From: Chloroflexota bacterium
Lineage (GTDB): Bacteria; Chloroflexota; Anaerolineae; Anaerolineales; Anaerolineaceae
Length of the DNA: 64,000 nt
Direction of reading: 5' to 3'
Assembly: GCA_021825925.1 (NCBI GenBank)
Contig: JAKAFP010000004.1
Coordinates: 1-64,000 of the forward strand
Both the position numbers and the translations under genes were made by a program. Shown in pieces: positions 17,029 to 26,326 of this stretch (the first letter of the stretch is position 1; every line of letters starts with the position of its first letter). Below the pieces are notes generated by a model that saw only the letters and a list, made by a program, of their open reading frames with translations, was not told where the DNA came from and ran no database searches.

Positions 17029-17273
17029 GTATTTTTCTCCTCAAGCAGATAGGTCGTGAAAGACCGGCATTCTCCAGAATCTTCCAACATTTGAGCAAAA
17101 GACTGCCAGGAACCATCACGAGTTTGTCCAAATAACGGTAAAAAGCCCATCAATGCCTGTGATAAAAGAATTTTGAGCGGACCGGTTCCTTCCAACAAGG
17201 TCACAACCAGACCCGTCAGTTTCTTTTGTTGCAAGGTTTGCGCCCAATCAGCCCAATATTTTCGGTCCATCAT
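17025..17273 (-). CDS. Small protein, first gene of the MutL-like operon
   Basis: This 82-aa soluble protein starts MMDRKYWADWAQTL. I find no recognisable domain. It is the first gene of an eight-gene operon; its ATG lies 7 nt after a TATACT box, so the message is probably leaderless. The stop overlaps the next start by 4 nt (GTGA). The overlap and the operon position support it as a real gene. Confidence 0.65.
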   Translation of the reverse strand: MMDRKYWADWAQTLQQKKLTGLVVTLLEGTGPLKILLSQALMGFLPLFGQTRDGSWQSFAQMLEDSGECRSFTTYLLEEKNT

Positions 17274-17280
17274 CTTTTAG

Positions 17281-17286
17281 AGTATA
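17281..17286 (-). promoter_or_regulatory. -10 box of the MutL-like operon (extended, leaderless type)
   Basis: On the minus strand TGC-TATACT is followed by 7 nt and then the first ATG at 17273. TG one base before the hexamer makes an extended -10. No Shine-Dalgarno sequence can fit, so a leaderless transcript is expected. Confidence 0.45.
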
Positions 17287-17322
17287 GCATAAGAACCTGT
17301 TTAGGTTTATTGTGTGCCCTGG

Positions 17323-18138
17323 TTAGTCTATGCGCTTGATCAGCAGCTCAACTTGTTTAAAAGTTAATACCAACCAGTTGATCATGGGTTTTGTCAGCGA
17401 TAATCTGGCCAGTGGACCGAGAATCTTATGTCTTTGAATGGAAGGATTTTGTAGTGTTAAGAAGATCACTTTAAAACCTTGTTGGATAAATTGATCCCGA
17501 ACATTTTTGAAGGGACGGTAAAAGATATGATCTGTGCTGTAATCATAATAGACTTGCGTCTTGGCTTCAAAGTCAAGGTCTTCTACCTCGGGCCAATGGG
17601 GTTCCTTACCCATTTTGATACAACTGCGAATTAGCGATTTACGCAGTTTGCCTTCAGGAAGCCAATGGACAAATGGCATGAAGAGATGTCCTTCTTTGAA
17701 CTGACGCTGGGCCGGAAAAACATGATATCCGCCGCCATTCTTTGAAGTCAATCGGTCGATCTCAGTCATTACTCTGTTTAAATTGCTGACATGTTCGAAG
17801 ACGTTATCGGTCATAATGAAATCAAAATAACCGTCCTCATAAATTGTTCGACCTTCTACAGAAATTAGCGATAATGGTTTATTGTGATGTCCTTTTTTTT
17901 CAAACAAGGGCAAACCGTTGTTGATCGGTTCGGGGTCTATATCCACTCCATAGGCATCGAAACCCAATTCGCGAAGCCATAAGACAAAACGTCCGCGCCC
18001 ACAACCCCAATCCAATACTCTGACCTGGCCTGCTGTTTTTCCTTGTGAAGCTAAAAACAGATTCAGCTGCTGTATCGCCTTGATCGGGGCTTTATAAGCC
18101 GCAAATTCTTCTTCAGTTAACAAAATGTGTTTTGCCAA
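17323..18138 (-). CDS. Class I SAM-dependent methyltransferase
   Basis: This 271-aa protein has the Rossmann SAM-binding motif I VLDWGCGRGRFVLWL (about residues 40-54). Motif II lies in YGVDIDPE and a motif IV-like FIMTDNVFEHV around residue 110. This resembles methyltransferases of the 11/12 type found in polysaccharide gene clusters. The acceptor is unknown. It follows a PIG-L deacetylase gene by 15 bp, so they are co-transcribed, which suggests a sugar or lipid-linked glycan substrate. Confidence 0.85.
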   Translation of the reverse strand: MAKHILLTEEEFAAYKAPIKAIQQLNLFLASQGKTAGQVRVLDWGCGRGRFVLWLRELGFDAYGVDIDPEPINNGLPLFEKKGHHNKPLSLISVEGRTIYEDGYFDFIMTDNVFEHVSNLNRVMTEIDRLTSKNGGGYHVFPAQRQFKEGHLFMPFVHWLPEGKLRKSLIRSCIKMGKEPHWPEVEDLDFEAKTQVYYDYSTDHIFYRPFKNVRDQFIQQGFKVIFLTLQNPSIQRHKILGPLARLSLTKPMINWLVLTFKQVELLIKRID

Positions 18139-18153
18139 GAAGACTCCAATCTA

Positions 18154-18906
18154 CTAATTGATGGTATGCCACAAAGTGTGGCTGATGGGTAGTGCAGCAT
18201 ATGCTCGGACTTCTACTTCCATTGCATCCATTGATACCCAAAAGGAACTGATCTGTGATGGGTAGCAGGCTACCCCTTTGATCCATCCCGTAATCCCTGC
18301 TTCGCTGAATTCCTGCACTTCGGCTTCAGCATATTCAGGTAAAAAGTCATTCACTTTGTCTGGTTCCTTGGCTGCATACGGATAGTCCGCATAATACCAA
18401 AGCGATTTACCAAGTTCTTCGGCGGCCATGCGCGTGACGCGGTGGTCAATATGCCCGCCCATTCCCAATGGAGAAATGATATCTGCGTTTTTGGGTAAGC
18501 GCGCCTTTAAATCCTTGACCAGGTTGGCAAGCAGTTCTTTTTCTACCACGTAACCATCAGAAAAGAGATCTTCATCTTTCTTGATAATGGGTTCATGGGT
18601 TTGAAAATCACGGCGGTAAATACAATCAAGGTAATAGAGGTGCCGGCAGGTACCTCCCAACAACTCCAGCGCATGTTTGTCTTCTTCCCTGCGAATCCAG
18701 TAAGGGTTGGCAGTTTCCTTCCAACGGGCATGCAGCGACTGGGCAAACGCAGAGAGGTTACCCTCGGGGGGATCGGCTGTGAATATGGACCAAACTTCAA
18801 CAGAAATTCCGCGGTTGACCAACTCCTGTATGATTCCTCCGCATGAGTATACGGCGTCATCCAGATGGGGAGATAAAAAGATTTTTCGTGTATTTTGCAT
18901 GAACAT
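18154..18906 (-). CDS. PIG-L family (LmbE-like) deacetylase
   Basis: This 250-aa protein has the zinc-binding signature PHLDDAVYSCGG (His, Asp, Asp near residues 13-16) and the later GMGGHIDHRVTR, giving the second His pair. PIG-L enzymes remove N-acetyl groups from amino sugars or related compounds with a zinc ion. It is the first gene of a pair with the methyltransferase. The ATG at 18906 lies exactly 7 nt after TATAAT, so I chose it over the in-frame ATG two codons later; a leaderless message is likely. Confidence 0.87.
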   Translation of the reverse strand: MFMQNTRKIFLSPHLDDAVYSCGGIIQELVNRGISVEVWSIFTADPPEGNLSAFAQSLHARWKETANPYWIRREEDKHALELLGGTCRHLYYLDCIYRRDFQTHEPIIKKDEDLFSDGYVVEKELLANLVKDLKARLPKNADIISPLGMGGHIDHRVTRMAAEELGKSLWYYADYPYAAKEPDKVNDFLPEYAEAEVQEFSEAGITGWIKGVACYPSQISSFWVSMDAMEVEVRAYAALPISHTLWHTIN

Positions 18907-18913
18907 GGTTCAA

Positions 18914-18919
18914 ATTATA
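18914..18919 (-). promoter_or_regulatory. -10 box directly before the PIG-L gene
   Basis: TATAAT on the minus strand is separated by 7 nt from the ATG at 18906. No clear -35 hexamer and no ribosome-binding site are present, as expected for a leaderless mRNA. Confidence 0.45.
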
Positions 18920-18966
18920 GTATGATTAATGCAGTTTGTTCCCATTTACATTAGAGGAGTTGTTCC

Positions 18967-19275
18967 ATGGCCTTTTTTGATTTCCTATTCGGTCCAAAAC
19001 TTTACCCGGCTGAATTATCCAAGGAAGTTGAGTCACTGCTGAATGAATTGATCAATATCGGAATTAAGGAAGATTATTTATCAGAACATCCTGGCAACGG
19101 ATATAACGCGCAGTGCAGACACGTTAGAACCCGGGCAATTGGCAAACGTTTGGATGAGATCGGTGGGAACAAATTAATGCAATTGGCTTATGTCAGAGTG
19201 GCAAAAAAAGCGGGCAAAGTACCCGCTTCGCATCTCGAATATGCCTGGACGGATGTAGGCCACTGGCAGCCTTAA
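18967..19275 (+). CDS. Small conserved-looking cytoplasmic protein of unknown function
   Basis: This 102-aa protein begins MAFFDFLFGPKLYPAE and has no membrane helix. It is preceded by a good ribosome-binding site (GAGGAG, 7 nt before ATG). It contains a Gly/Arg segment (CRHVRTRAIGKRLDEIGG) in the middle and ends with an aromatic tail (YAWTDVGHWQP). No family is recognised. It is divergent from the PIG-L gene, with about 60 bp between starts, and is followed by a terminator. Confidence 0.7.
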   Translation: MAFFDFLFGPKLYPAELSKEVESLLNELINIGIKEDYLSEHPGNGYNAQCRHVRTRAIGKRLDEIGGNKLMQLAYVRVAKKAGKVPASHLEYAWTDVGHWQP

Positions 19276-19294
19276 TAACCCCTTTTCAGCTCAG

Positions 19295-19326
19295 ATTACC
19301 GGTGTTTTTGACCGGTGATTTTTTTA
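19295..19326 (+). terminator. Intrinsic terminator
   Basis: ATTACCGGT (19295-19303) pairs with ACCGGTGAT (19311-19319) with one G-U pair, followed by seven T residues. It ends the 102-aa gene and overlaps the last codons of the convergent glycosyltransferase gene. Confidence 0.65.
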
Positions 19327-20828
19327 TCCCAAAGAAATCCGCCGATAATGATCAGCATAATAATGCCGCCAAGGATCAGCATTAAGTAAGGAAAAAGAAT
19401 CTGCGGTCCCCAATTATAGTTGCGATAAAGGTACCAATCGAGAAAAACGAGCAGGAAAACAACTTCAATGGTGACAATCCGCCAAAACCAGTGGGGTTTG
19501 CCTTGACGCAACCGCATCCAGACCCAACCCACCAGCATCGCGATCCAAGGCAGAAAAGTGGTGCGGTAGCGCGGATTATCCCATTGGTCGCCACCGGCGC
19601 GCAGTGATGAGATCAAGATCCACGCAGCCAAAGCCAGACTGATGAAAATGAGGGTGGAACGCTTTTCTTCTTTCTTGGCATTGAAAACCGCCATGAATCC
19701 ATAGAGCAGAAAGGGAATAATGAAGAACCATCCCGCTGCTCGAAAAATGGCGATGCCCTTCCAGATCGGCAGCGAGGAATCCACCAATGCAGCAGGCAGC
19801 AACGGCTGGGTCAATCCATAGAAGGTGATCATGGGTAATTTAAATTGCTCGCCATATTGAGTCAGTAAAGCAGAAATCCAACCTGAACCAGACACTGCCA
19901 TTGTAAATTCGTAAGAGAGACTCTCTTTAAGCCAATACCAACCAGCAATCCCAACCAGGCAAAGAAAACCCGCAAATATGATGAGTGCAAGTCTACGCGT
20001 CTTTTTGTCGGATTGATCGCTCAGCCACTCAAAGAATACCGATCCAAAGACAACGGTTGCGGATGCTCCCACCGCCGGAATCGAAAAGAGACAGGTGACG
20101 GCGCTGATGATCAAGGCAAAAATCAGTGAACGGAATGGGTTGATTTTCCAATCCAACACGCTCCACAAGAGCAGACAGGTCAACCCGATCAAAAGAGGCT
20201 CGCGCATCTGTGAACTGCCCAACAGGATGCTGTCAGGATATAAGGCATAGATCCAGCCTGCTACCAGGGCTGTCTTGCCACCCCATTTACGGCTTGTCAC
20301 CGCAAACAAAAATGCCAGGCCTGCGGCCATGACGGCGGCGGAAAACATCACCATCAACAAAGGACGCTGCACATCAGATGAGAAAACGCCATAGATCAAG
20401 GCGCTGAGCGCCAGATATCCACCGTATTGATCCGCGGCAATGTTGGCCTTGATTTGGGGCATCCAGGCTTCGCCTGAAACTGCGATCTGATAGGCAGCCT
20501 GGTCGCGATCATGGGCATCAGAAAACACGTAACCGGCATTCTGAACCGGATTGTCGAAACCCAAAACCGGTAGCCCTTGATTCAGGAAAATGCCAAATCC
20601 GATGCGGATGATAAAAGTAACCAGCATCAGTACTGCCAGGGTCTGCCCTGCCCCCACCAGACGCCAGATGCGAACCATCCCCAACACCAGTAAGGCACCC
20701 AGTAACCCAGATTTCAAAGCGCCAATCCAGAAATTGCCGGAGCTCAATGCGCTTGTAACCGCCCCCAACACCAACCCCGAGAATAAAGCCCAAAGAATGT
20801 CATTGATCAGTGAACTGGATTTTTTCAT
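19296..20828 (-). CDS. Polytopic membrane glycosyltransferase-like protein (GT-C fold, GT39-like)
   Basis: This 510-aa protein has about 11-12 membrane helices. A large loop after the second or third helix carries DAHDRDQAAYQIAVSG, containing the acidic pair that GT-C enzymes use for catalysis and metal binding. Such enzymes transfer sugars from polyprenyl-phosphate donors on the outer face of the membrane. It overlaps the GT4 gene by 4 nt, so it belongs to the polysaccharide operon. The acceptor and donor are unknown; a Wzy-type polymerase would be an alternative reading. Confidence 0.6.
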   Translation of the reverse strand: MKKSSSLINDILWALFSGLVLGAVTSALSSGNFWIGALKSGLLGALLVLGMVRIWRLVGAGQTLAVLMLVTFIIRIGFGIFLNQGLPVLGFDNPVQNAGYVFSDAHDRDQAAYQIAVSGEAWMPQIKANIAADQYGGYLALSALIYGVFSSDVQRPLLMVMFSAAVMAAGLAFLFAVTSRKWGGKTALVAGWIYALYPDSILLGSSQMREPLLIGLTCLLLWSVLDWKINPFRSLIFALIISAVTCLFSIPAVGASATVVFGSVFFEWLSDQSDKKTRRLALIIFAGFLCLVGIAGWYWLKESLSYEFTMAVSGSGWISALLTQYGEQFKLPMITFYGLTQPLLPAALVDSSLPIWKGIAIFRAAGWFFIIPFLLYGFMAVFNAKKEEKRSTLIFISLALAAWILISSLRAGGDQWDNPRYRTTFLPWIAMLVGWVWMRLRQGKPHWFWRIVTIEVVFLLVFLDWYLYRNYNWGPQILFPYLMLILGGIIMLIIIGGFLWDKKITGQKHR

Positions 20829-21958
20829 GAGGCCTCGATAAAACGCTTGACAACCTTTTGCATGCGTTCCTGCCAGGTATATTGGGCAACATCTGTTCTA
20901 GCCTGACTGGCCAGTTTGTTCCGCAATTCAGCATCGCCCAGAAGAAGAGTGAATTTGGCTTTAAGATCTTCATAATCTTCAATGGCATAAAAAAGTGCAT
21001 TGTTCTCATTAAGCACTTCACGCAGCACAGGCAGGTCGCTGGTTAATATGGCGCGTCCGGCGGCCATGTATTCGAACATCTTGAGCGGACTGCATACCTC
21101 CGCTGTATCGCCGCCGCTGCTGCCAGAAACGGACTTGCCAAACGGCATCAGCAGGATCTCCCCCGCAGCCTGGTAGAGCGGCAGTTTTTCATTGGGGATG
21201 AATCCGGTGAGTTGAATATTATCGAGCTTGAGATTATCAATCACGGTTTTCCAGCCAGCCACTGCTTCGGGCTTGCCACCCACCCACAGGAATTGCACCT
21301 GAGGGAATTCTTTGGCCAGTTCCACCAGCAGTTCCAAACCACGGCCCTTGTAAAAGCCACCGGTATAGACAGCAGTTAAACCTTCTTTGAACCCCAACTG
21401 GGCTCTGGCTTGAGGGGGCTCCGGCAGGGATTGATATCGCGCATCATCCACGCCATCAGGCGCAATCACGATAGAATTTTCAGGGATGGATAACGCAAAC
21501 CGTTTTTCGATCACCCTGCCCAGGGCACGGGTGATCAGAACGGTCAACTTCTTGGAGCTGGAGGACAAATACCGTTGAAACAGGGGTTTTCCCAACCGCC
21601 CAGCCGGGACGTCGTGTAGTTCCAACATCACGGGCACGCGGCGAAGCTGGGCGATCACGGCAACCCATAACATGCGCGTGTAAACCGCATCCACCTTCAG
21701 GGCTTTGGTGGCGTCAAGTGCTCTAAGGATGAAATCAAAACGCCTGAGCACTTTAATTGAATCAATCCGTGTGATCGAGAAGCGGGTGGTAAGGCCATAT
21801 TGCTTTGTGAGTTCATCCCAATTCAATGCGCCGCTGCCCGGTAGTAGCAGGTGCGCTTCATGCCCCAGTTGGGTGAGCGCCTGACAGACCTTCATCACCT
21901 GGATGCTGTTGGCGGTGGAGGAAGGGATGCTGGAAGTGGCAATATAGGCTATTTTCAT
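20825..21958 (-). CDS. Glycosyltransferase family 4 protein
   Basis: This 377-aa GT-B enzyme starts MKIAYIATSSIPSSTANSI, a typical N-terminal Rossmann domain of GT4. The C-terminal donor-binding domain has AVYTGGFYKGRGLELLVELA, an E-x7-E-type region (around AAGEILLMPFGKS...EVCSPLKMFEYMAAGRAI) and a glycine-rich end. It adds a sugar from a nucleotide-sugar donor to a membrane-associated acceptor. It overlaps both neighbours by 4 nt, so it is part of the same operon. Confidence 0.9.
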   Translation of the reverse strand: MKIAYIATSSIPSSTANSIQVMKVCQALTQLGHEAHLLLPGSGALNWDELTKQYGLTTRFSITRIDSIKVLRRFDFILRALDATKALKVDAVYTRMLWVAVIAQLRRVPVMLELHDVPAGRLGKPLFQRYLSSSSKKLTVLITRALGRVIEKRFALSIPENSIVIAPDGVDDARYQSLPEPPQARAQLGFKEGLTAVYTGGFYKGRGLELLVELAKEFPQVQFLWVGGKPEAVAGWKTVIDNLKLDNIQLTGFIPNEKLPLYQAAGEILLMPFGKSVSGSSGGDTAEVCSPLKMFEYMAAGRAILTSDLPVLREVLNENNALFYAIEDYEDLKAKFTLLLGDAELRNKLASQARTDVAQYTWQERMQKVVKRFIEAS

Positions 21959-23319
21959 ACTGCCTCAGTAGTGCGATCCAACAATTCCGCAGAACGGATC
22001 ATGTTAATTCCTATCCAGATCAAAACCAATGTTGTAACGGTGAAATAACCTGAAAGCAAGGCGGCTTCACCGTTTGCACCGAACCTGGGAATCATAATAA
22101 AAGCCAGGGCGATTTTTACGGCAGCTCCGGCAGCCAGAATATAGAGGGGAATATTGGCTTTGCCAAAAGAAAGGAGCAAGGTGCGGTTCCAGAAGAATAT
22201 ATTTGTTACTGAATATCCCAGCAAGAGGAACAACATTGTCCCATAACTTTCGGGATAGTCTTTACCAAAGATCCACACCAGCCATTTACCCATTAAAACC
22301 ATAAAGAGTGCGGCGGGAACAGTCCAGGCAGCGGCAAGCAGGGTGATTTGTTTTAATAATCGTCGCAGTTCCTGCCATTGCTTGGTTACCACGCTTCTGG
22401 TGATATCCGGAAATGCCGTGGAGATCAACGGAGTGATGGGGATGGTTAGCAAATTCACCACAGACATGGCCACTTTAAAAATACCAACAGAACCGGTATC
22501 CAAAAAGACTCCCAGCCATAAAGGCCAGCTTTCGCTTGCGATCATCTTTATAGTGGCACTCAGGTTTGTGCTTATAGAAAAATGGAGGGTTTCTTTCAAC
22601 GATGTTCTTGAGTGCGATGTGGCAGAGAACCAATACTTTCCATAATCTTTGTTCATGGCCTGAATTGCCATGATGATCGGTCCGCTGCCGATGACGATCT
22701 TGCCCACAAAATAAGCAATCAAAACTTCTTGCAACCCCCAGCCAAAGAAAAACGCCAGGGTGATGATGGTGAAAGTGACGATTGCCTGGATCAATTGCAA
22801 CAAAGCCTGGATTTTGAACCGATTGGTAATCCGCAAGATACCGTTGGCAGTTTCAGTCACCAGGTTAAAAAGAATGGTCAACCCAAAAAAGTGAAGCAAT
22901 TGGATGGAAAGATCAATCGGATAACTTTTAATAAATGCTTTTGCCAGCAGTGGAGCCATAAAATAAAGGAATACAAATGCACAGATCGAGGTGATGCTTT
23001 CTATCACCGCTGAAGTTCTAATGACAGAGAAAATTTGATCCCTATTGTTTTCTGATTTTGCTTTCCCGTAAAACCGGATGACATACTCCCCCATACGGAA
23101 AGAAAACAATTGGTTAACCGTGGTGGTGATCGCCATGACCAGGGTGATCAAACCCAGGGATTCTTTGCCAAGCAGCCTGGCCGCCAGAACGGCCTGCACC
23201 GCCACCAGACCCACGCTGATGGTGCTGGATGAAAACATATAGCCGGAGTTTTTCAAAAACCGGCTAAATATGGGATTTTCACGCAGAAATCGTAATAACT
23301 TTTCTTTCAATTGACTCAT
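21955..23319 (-). CDS. Lipopolysaccharide/polysaccharide flippase (Wzx/MATE-like)
   Basis: This 454-aa protein has about 12-14 membrane helices typical of the MOP/polysaccharide transporter family, which moves undecaprenyl-linked repeat units to the outer face. The start at 23319 (MSQLKEKLLRFL) is chosen because it overlaps the upstream epimerase stop in an ATGA. It also shows the usual start of the family before the first helix (GYMFSSSTISVGLVAV). A longer in-frame extension starting at 23364 would run into the epimerase gene. Confidence 0.88.
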   Translation of the reverse strand: MSQLKEKLLRFLRENPIFSRFLKNSGYMFSSSTISVGLVAVQAVLAARLLGKESLGLITLVMAITTTVNQLFSFRMGEYVIRFYGKAKSENNRDQIFSVIRTSAVIESITSICAFVFLYFMAPLLAKAFIKSYPIDLSIQLLHFFGLTILFNLVTETANGILRITNRFKIQALLQLIQAIVTFTIITLAFFFGWGLQEVLIAYFVGKIVIGSGPIIMAIQAMNKDYGKYWFSATSHSRTSLKETLHFSISTNLSATIKMIASESWPLWLGVFLDTGSVGIFKVAMSVVNLLTIPITPLISTAFPDITRSVVTKQWQELRRLLKQITLLAAAWTVPAALFMVLMGKWLVWIFGKDYPESYGTMLFLLLGYSVTNIFFWNRTLLLSFGKANIPLYILAAGAAVKIALAFIMIPRFGANGEAALLSGYFTVTTLVLIWIGINMIRSAELLDRTTEAV

Positions 23320-24293
23320 GGAGTTAATACCTGGCTTGCCCAGGACCGTTGTTCCATATACCAATTGACCAGGCCGGTGATGCCTTCATCCAGACCCACC
23401 TTGGGCTGCCAGCCTAGCAGGGTTTTGGCTTTGGTCACGTCTGCCCAGTTGGCCTCAACATCAGCCGGGTGCCGGGGAATGTATTCGATCCTGGCTTTCT
23501 TGCCGATACGTTGTTCGATCTTTTCCAGTAATTCAGCAATAGTAATGGTTTCGTGCCCGCCCAGGTTGATGATCTCATATCCCAGTGGTTTTAAGGCCAG
23601 GATCACACCATCGGCGATATCTTCAAGATTGGTGAATCCGCGCATTTGAGAACCGTCACCGGTGACCTGCACAGGCTTGCCTTCAGCCACCCACTGCGCA
23701 AAGCGGAACATGACCATATCCGGCCGGCCTGCCGGGCCATAGACGGTAAAAAAGCGGACGATTGTGGCATCCAGACCGAACAGGTGGTGATAGGTGTGGG
23801 TCATGACTTCGGCAGCTTTCTTGCTGGCTGCATAAATCTGAAGCGGGTGACTTGAATCTGCATCTTCGGGAGTGGGTAGCGGCGGGTTCGCTCCATAAAT
23901 GGATGAGGTGGAAGCCATGACCATTTTCTTGATGCCTGTCTTGCGGCACCATTCCAGCACATTCAAAGTGCCGGCGGCGTTGGTTTGCAAATAGACATCA
24001 GGCATTTCCACCGCCTGACGTACACCTGCGCGTGCCGCCAAATGGATCACGGCCTCGCAGTCAGGGTGTTTTCGGTTAACATCGTCAAACATACCGGGGC
24101 GGCAAATATCGTCCTTGATAAAAGTGAAGGTTTTAATTGCAGAAAGCCGGTTCAATCTCCATTGCTTAAGGCGAACATCATAAGAGTCGTTAATGTTATC
24201 CACACCCACGACCTGATGACCTTCACTGGTGAGTTTTTCAATCACACGGCGAGCAATGAATCCGGCGGCTCCGGTAACCAGGTACTTTGTCAT
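23316..24293 (-). CDS. NAD-dependent sugar epimerase/dehydratase
   Basis: This 325-aa extended short-chain dehydrogenase has the NAD motif VTGAAGFIARRVIEKL at the N terminus. The catalytic Ser-Tyr-x3-Lys lies in STSSIYG and YAASKKAAE (about residues 124-160). The C-terminal ADVTKAKTLLGWQPKVGLDEGI is typical of UDP-glucuronate or UDP-N-acetylglucosamine 4-epimerase types. It probably supplies epimerised nucleotide sugars for the neighbouring glycosyltransferases. Its start at 24293 abuts the stop of the upstream dehydrogenase. The substrate is not decided. Confidence 0.88.
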   Translation of the reverse strand: MTKYLVTGAAGFIARRVIEKLTSEGHQVVGVDNINDSYDVRLKQWRLNRLSAIKTFTFIKDDICRPGMFDDVNRKHPDCEAVIHLAARAGVRQAVEMPDVYLQTNAAGTLNVLEWCRKTGIKKMVMASTSSIYGANPPLPTPEDADSSHPLQIYAASKKAAEVMTHTYHHLFGLDATIVRFFTVYGPAGRPDMVMFRFAQWVAEGKPVQVTGDGSQMRGFTNLEDIADGVILALKPLGYEIINLGGHETITIAELLEKIEQRIGKKARIEYIPRHPADVEANWADVTKAKTLLGWQPKVGLDEGITGLVNWYMEQRSWASQVLTP

Positions 24294-25609
24294 TAAAGCC
24301 TTACCACCTTATCGTTTTTAGCCCCAGCCTTACCCAGGGCGTTTCGAGTATCAATGATCAATTTGGATTCTTTCAGGATGGCAGCATAGTCATAGACCTT
24401 GTGATTGGTGATGATCACCACGCAATCTGCAGATTTGACAGCCTTCATCATGTCAGGAACAGATTCGATCTTGCCTTTATCCAGTTTGATGGATGGGATA
24501 TACGGGTCATGGTAGCTAACCTTGGCACCCTTTTCTTGCAGCAGCATGATCACATCAATCGCCGGGGATTCTCGCAGATCGTCTATGTCGGGTTTATAGG
24601 CAGCGCCCAACACCAAAACATTGCTGCCCTTTAATGATTTCTGGTGTTCATTGAGCCCGTCCTGCACCTTGGTGATCACGAAGCGCGGCATGCTGAGATT
24701 GATCTCAGAAGCCAGCTCGATGAAGCGGGCAGTATAGTTGAGTGAATGCAGCTTCCAAGAGAGGTAGAGCGGATCAATGGGAATGCAGTGTCCGCCTAAA
24801 CCGGGACCGGGTTGGAATTTCATGAAACCAAAGGGTTTGGTGGCGGCAGCGTCAATAACTTCCCACACATCCACACCCAGGCGGTCGCACATCAATGCGA
24901 GTTCGTTGACGAATCCGATGTTGATCATGCGGAAAGTGTTCTCGAGCAGCTTGGCCATCTCGGCCACTTCGGTGGAGGTCACCGGTACAACTTTATCCAG
25001 TGCCTGGGCGTACCAGGCAGCCGAAACCTCGGTGCATTTTTCGGTGATGCCGCCAATGACCTTGGGGGTATTTTTGGTGGTCCAATCTTCGCGGCCCGGA
25101 TCAACCCGTTCGGGTGAAAATGCGATGAAGACGTTCTCACCGGCAACAAGTCCGCTTTTTTCGGTTAAAGCAGGTAGCACCAATTCGCGTGTCGTGCCCG
25201 GGTATGTGCTGGATTCCAACACCACGACCATTCCGGCATGCACGTATGGCGCCAACCCTTCAGCTGCATTAATAATGAAAGAGAGGTCGGGGTCGCCGGT
25301 CTGGCGAAGCGGTGTAGGAACGCAAATGGCCACTGCATCAATATCCTTGAGCACGGCATAATCGCTGGTTCCCTTAAGTTTGCCAGCTTTGACCAGGCGA
25401 GCCACCTGTTCGGTGGGTACATCCATGATGTAGCTTTCACCCCGGTTGAGGCGGTCCATTTTCTCTTGGATGGGATCAATACCAATAACTTCGAACCCGG
25501 CTTCGGCAAATACGGTGGCGAAAGGCAACCCGACATATCCCATGCCCAATACCGCTACACGGGCAGTTTTCTTTTGTAATTTTTCAATGAGTTGACTCGA
25601 AAGATCCAT
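24293..25609 (-). CDS. UDP-sugar 6-dehydrogenase (WbpA/UDP-N-acetyl-hexosamine type)
   Basis: This 438-aa nucleotide sugar dehydrogenase has an N-terminal NAD site (VAVLGMGYVGLPFATVFAE, about residues 18-36). The central block GLGGHCIPIDPLYLSW is the signature of the WbpA/WecC-like branch (catalytic Cys in GHCIPID). The C-terminal VLVLGAAYKPDIDDLRESPA follows. It oxidises the C6 of a UDP-sugar to the uronic acid using two NAD. With the downstream epimerase it makes an activated uronic acid for surface polysaccharide. Ribosome-binding site AGGTGAAAA precedes the ATG. Confidence 0.92.
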   Translation of the reverse strand: MDLSSQLIEKLQKKTARVAVLGMGYVGLPFATVFAEAGFEVIGIDPIQEKMDRLNRGESYIMDVPTEQVARLVKAGKLKGTSDYAVLKDIDAVAICVPTPLRQTGDPDLSFIINAAEGLAPYVHAGMVVVLESSTYPGTTRELVLPALTEKSGLVAGENVFIAFSPERVDPGREDWTTKNTPKVIGGITEKCTEVSAAWYAQALDKVVPVTSTEVAEMAKLLENTFRMINIGFVNELALMCDRLGVDVWEVIDAAATKPFGFMKFQPGPGLGGHCIPIDPLYLSWKLHSLNYTARFIELASEINLSMPRFVITKVQDGLNEHQKSLKGSNVLVLGAAYKPDIDDLRESPAIDVIMLLQEKGAKVSYHDPYIPSIKLDKGKIESVPDMMKAVKSADCVVIITNHKVYDYAAILKESKLIIDTRNALGKAGAKNDKVVRL

Positions 25610-25628
25610 TTTTCACCTGGTGAGTTTA

Positions 25629-26279
25629 TTAGAATAGACTTAATTGTTCAGCTGCATCTGTTGGTGGAACCACAGGTTTTTCCATTTCAATAAGCTTTTG
25701 AGCCTGGGCTAATTTTTTCTTCCGTGCTTCTTCAATCGCCAGAGGCAATGCCTTGAAGTCGGCGATGATATCATTTTTCAAATTTGGCTGGTGCAATGCA
25801 GCAGCCGGATGAAACATGGGCACGATCAGGCGTTCTCCCACCCAGGCTGCTTTACCATGGATGGCACTGATGCGGGCCATCGGGAAGAATTTGGCCATCG
25901 AGAATCTGCCAAGTGTTACGATTATATCCGGATTAATGGTGGCTATCTGTTGATCGAGGTAAACCGCACAGGCAGTCAATTCATCTGGCAGTGGATCGCG
26001 ATTTTCAGGAGGACGGCATTTTACCACATTGGTGATAAAAACCTCCTGGCGTTTATACCCAGCATGTCCGATCAATTCATCCAAAAACTTGCCAGCCTGA
26101 CCTACAAAGGGGCGTCCCATTTCATTTTCGTTAAAACCAGGACCTTCGCCAATGAAAAGTATATGCGCGTTTAGCGGGCCTTCGCCTGGAACGGACCGTT
26201 TGCGGGTCAAATGCAAACTGCACTTCTCGCAAACAGAAACCTGTTTTGCTATCTCCTGCATGATGTCAATGGCTTCCAC
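25629..26279 (-). CDS. Type 4 uracil-DNA glycosylase (4Fe-4S)
   Basis: This 216-aa protein has the family 4 signatures. C17 and C20 in VCEKCSLH with two later Cys (KCRPPENRDP and LTACAVYL) give the 4Fe-4S cluster. Motif A is GEGPGFNENEMGRPFVG and motif B is FHPAAAL. It removes uracil from DNA made by cytosine deamination or misincorporation. The start is GTG 26279 with GGAGGA upstream. It is not part of the polysaccharide set, though it lies just 20 bp upstream of it. Confidence 0.92.
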   Translation of the reverse strand: MEAIDIMQEIAKQVSVCEKCSLHLTRKRSVPGEGPLNAHILFIGEGPGFNENEMGRPFVGQAGKFLDELIGHAGYKRQEVFITNVVKCRPPENRDPLPDELTACAVYLDQQIATINPDIIVTLGRFSMAKFFPMARISAIHGKAAWVGERLIVPMFHPAAALHQPNLKNDIIADFKALPLAIEEARKKKLAQAQKLIEMEKPVVPPTDAAEQLSLF

Positions 26280-26326
26280 GGAATGTCCTCCGGAATAAAA
26301 CCCTTTCGGAATAGGTCAATTTTACC

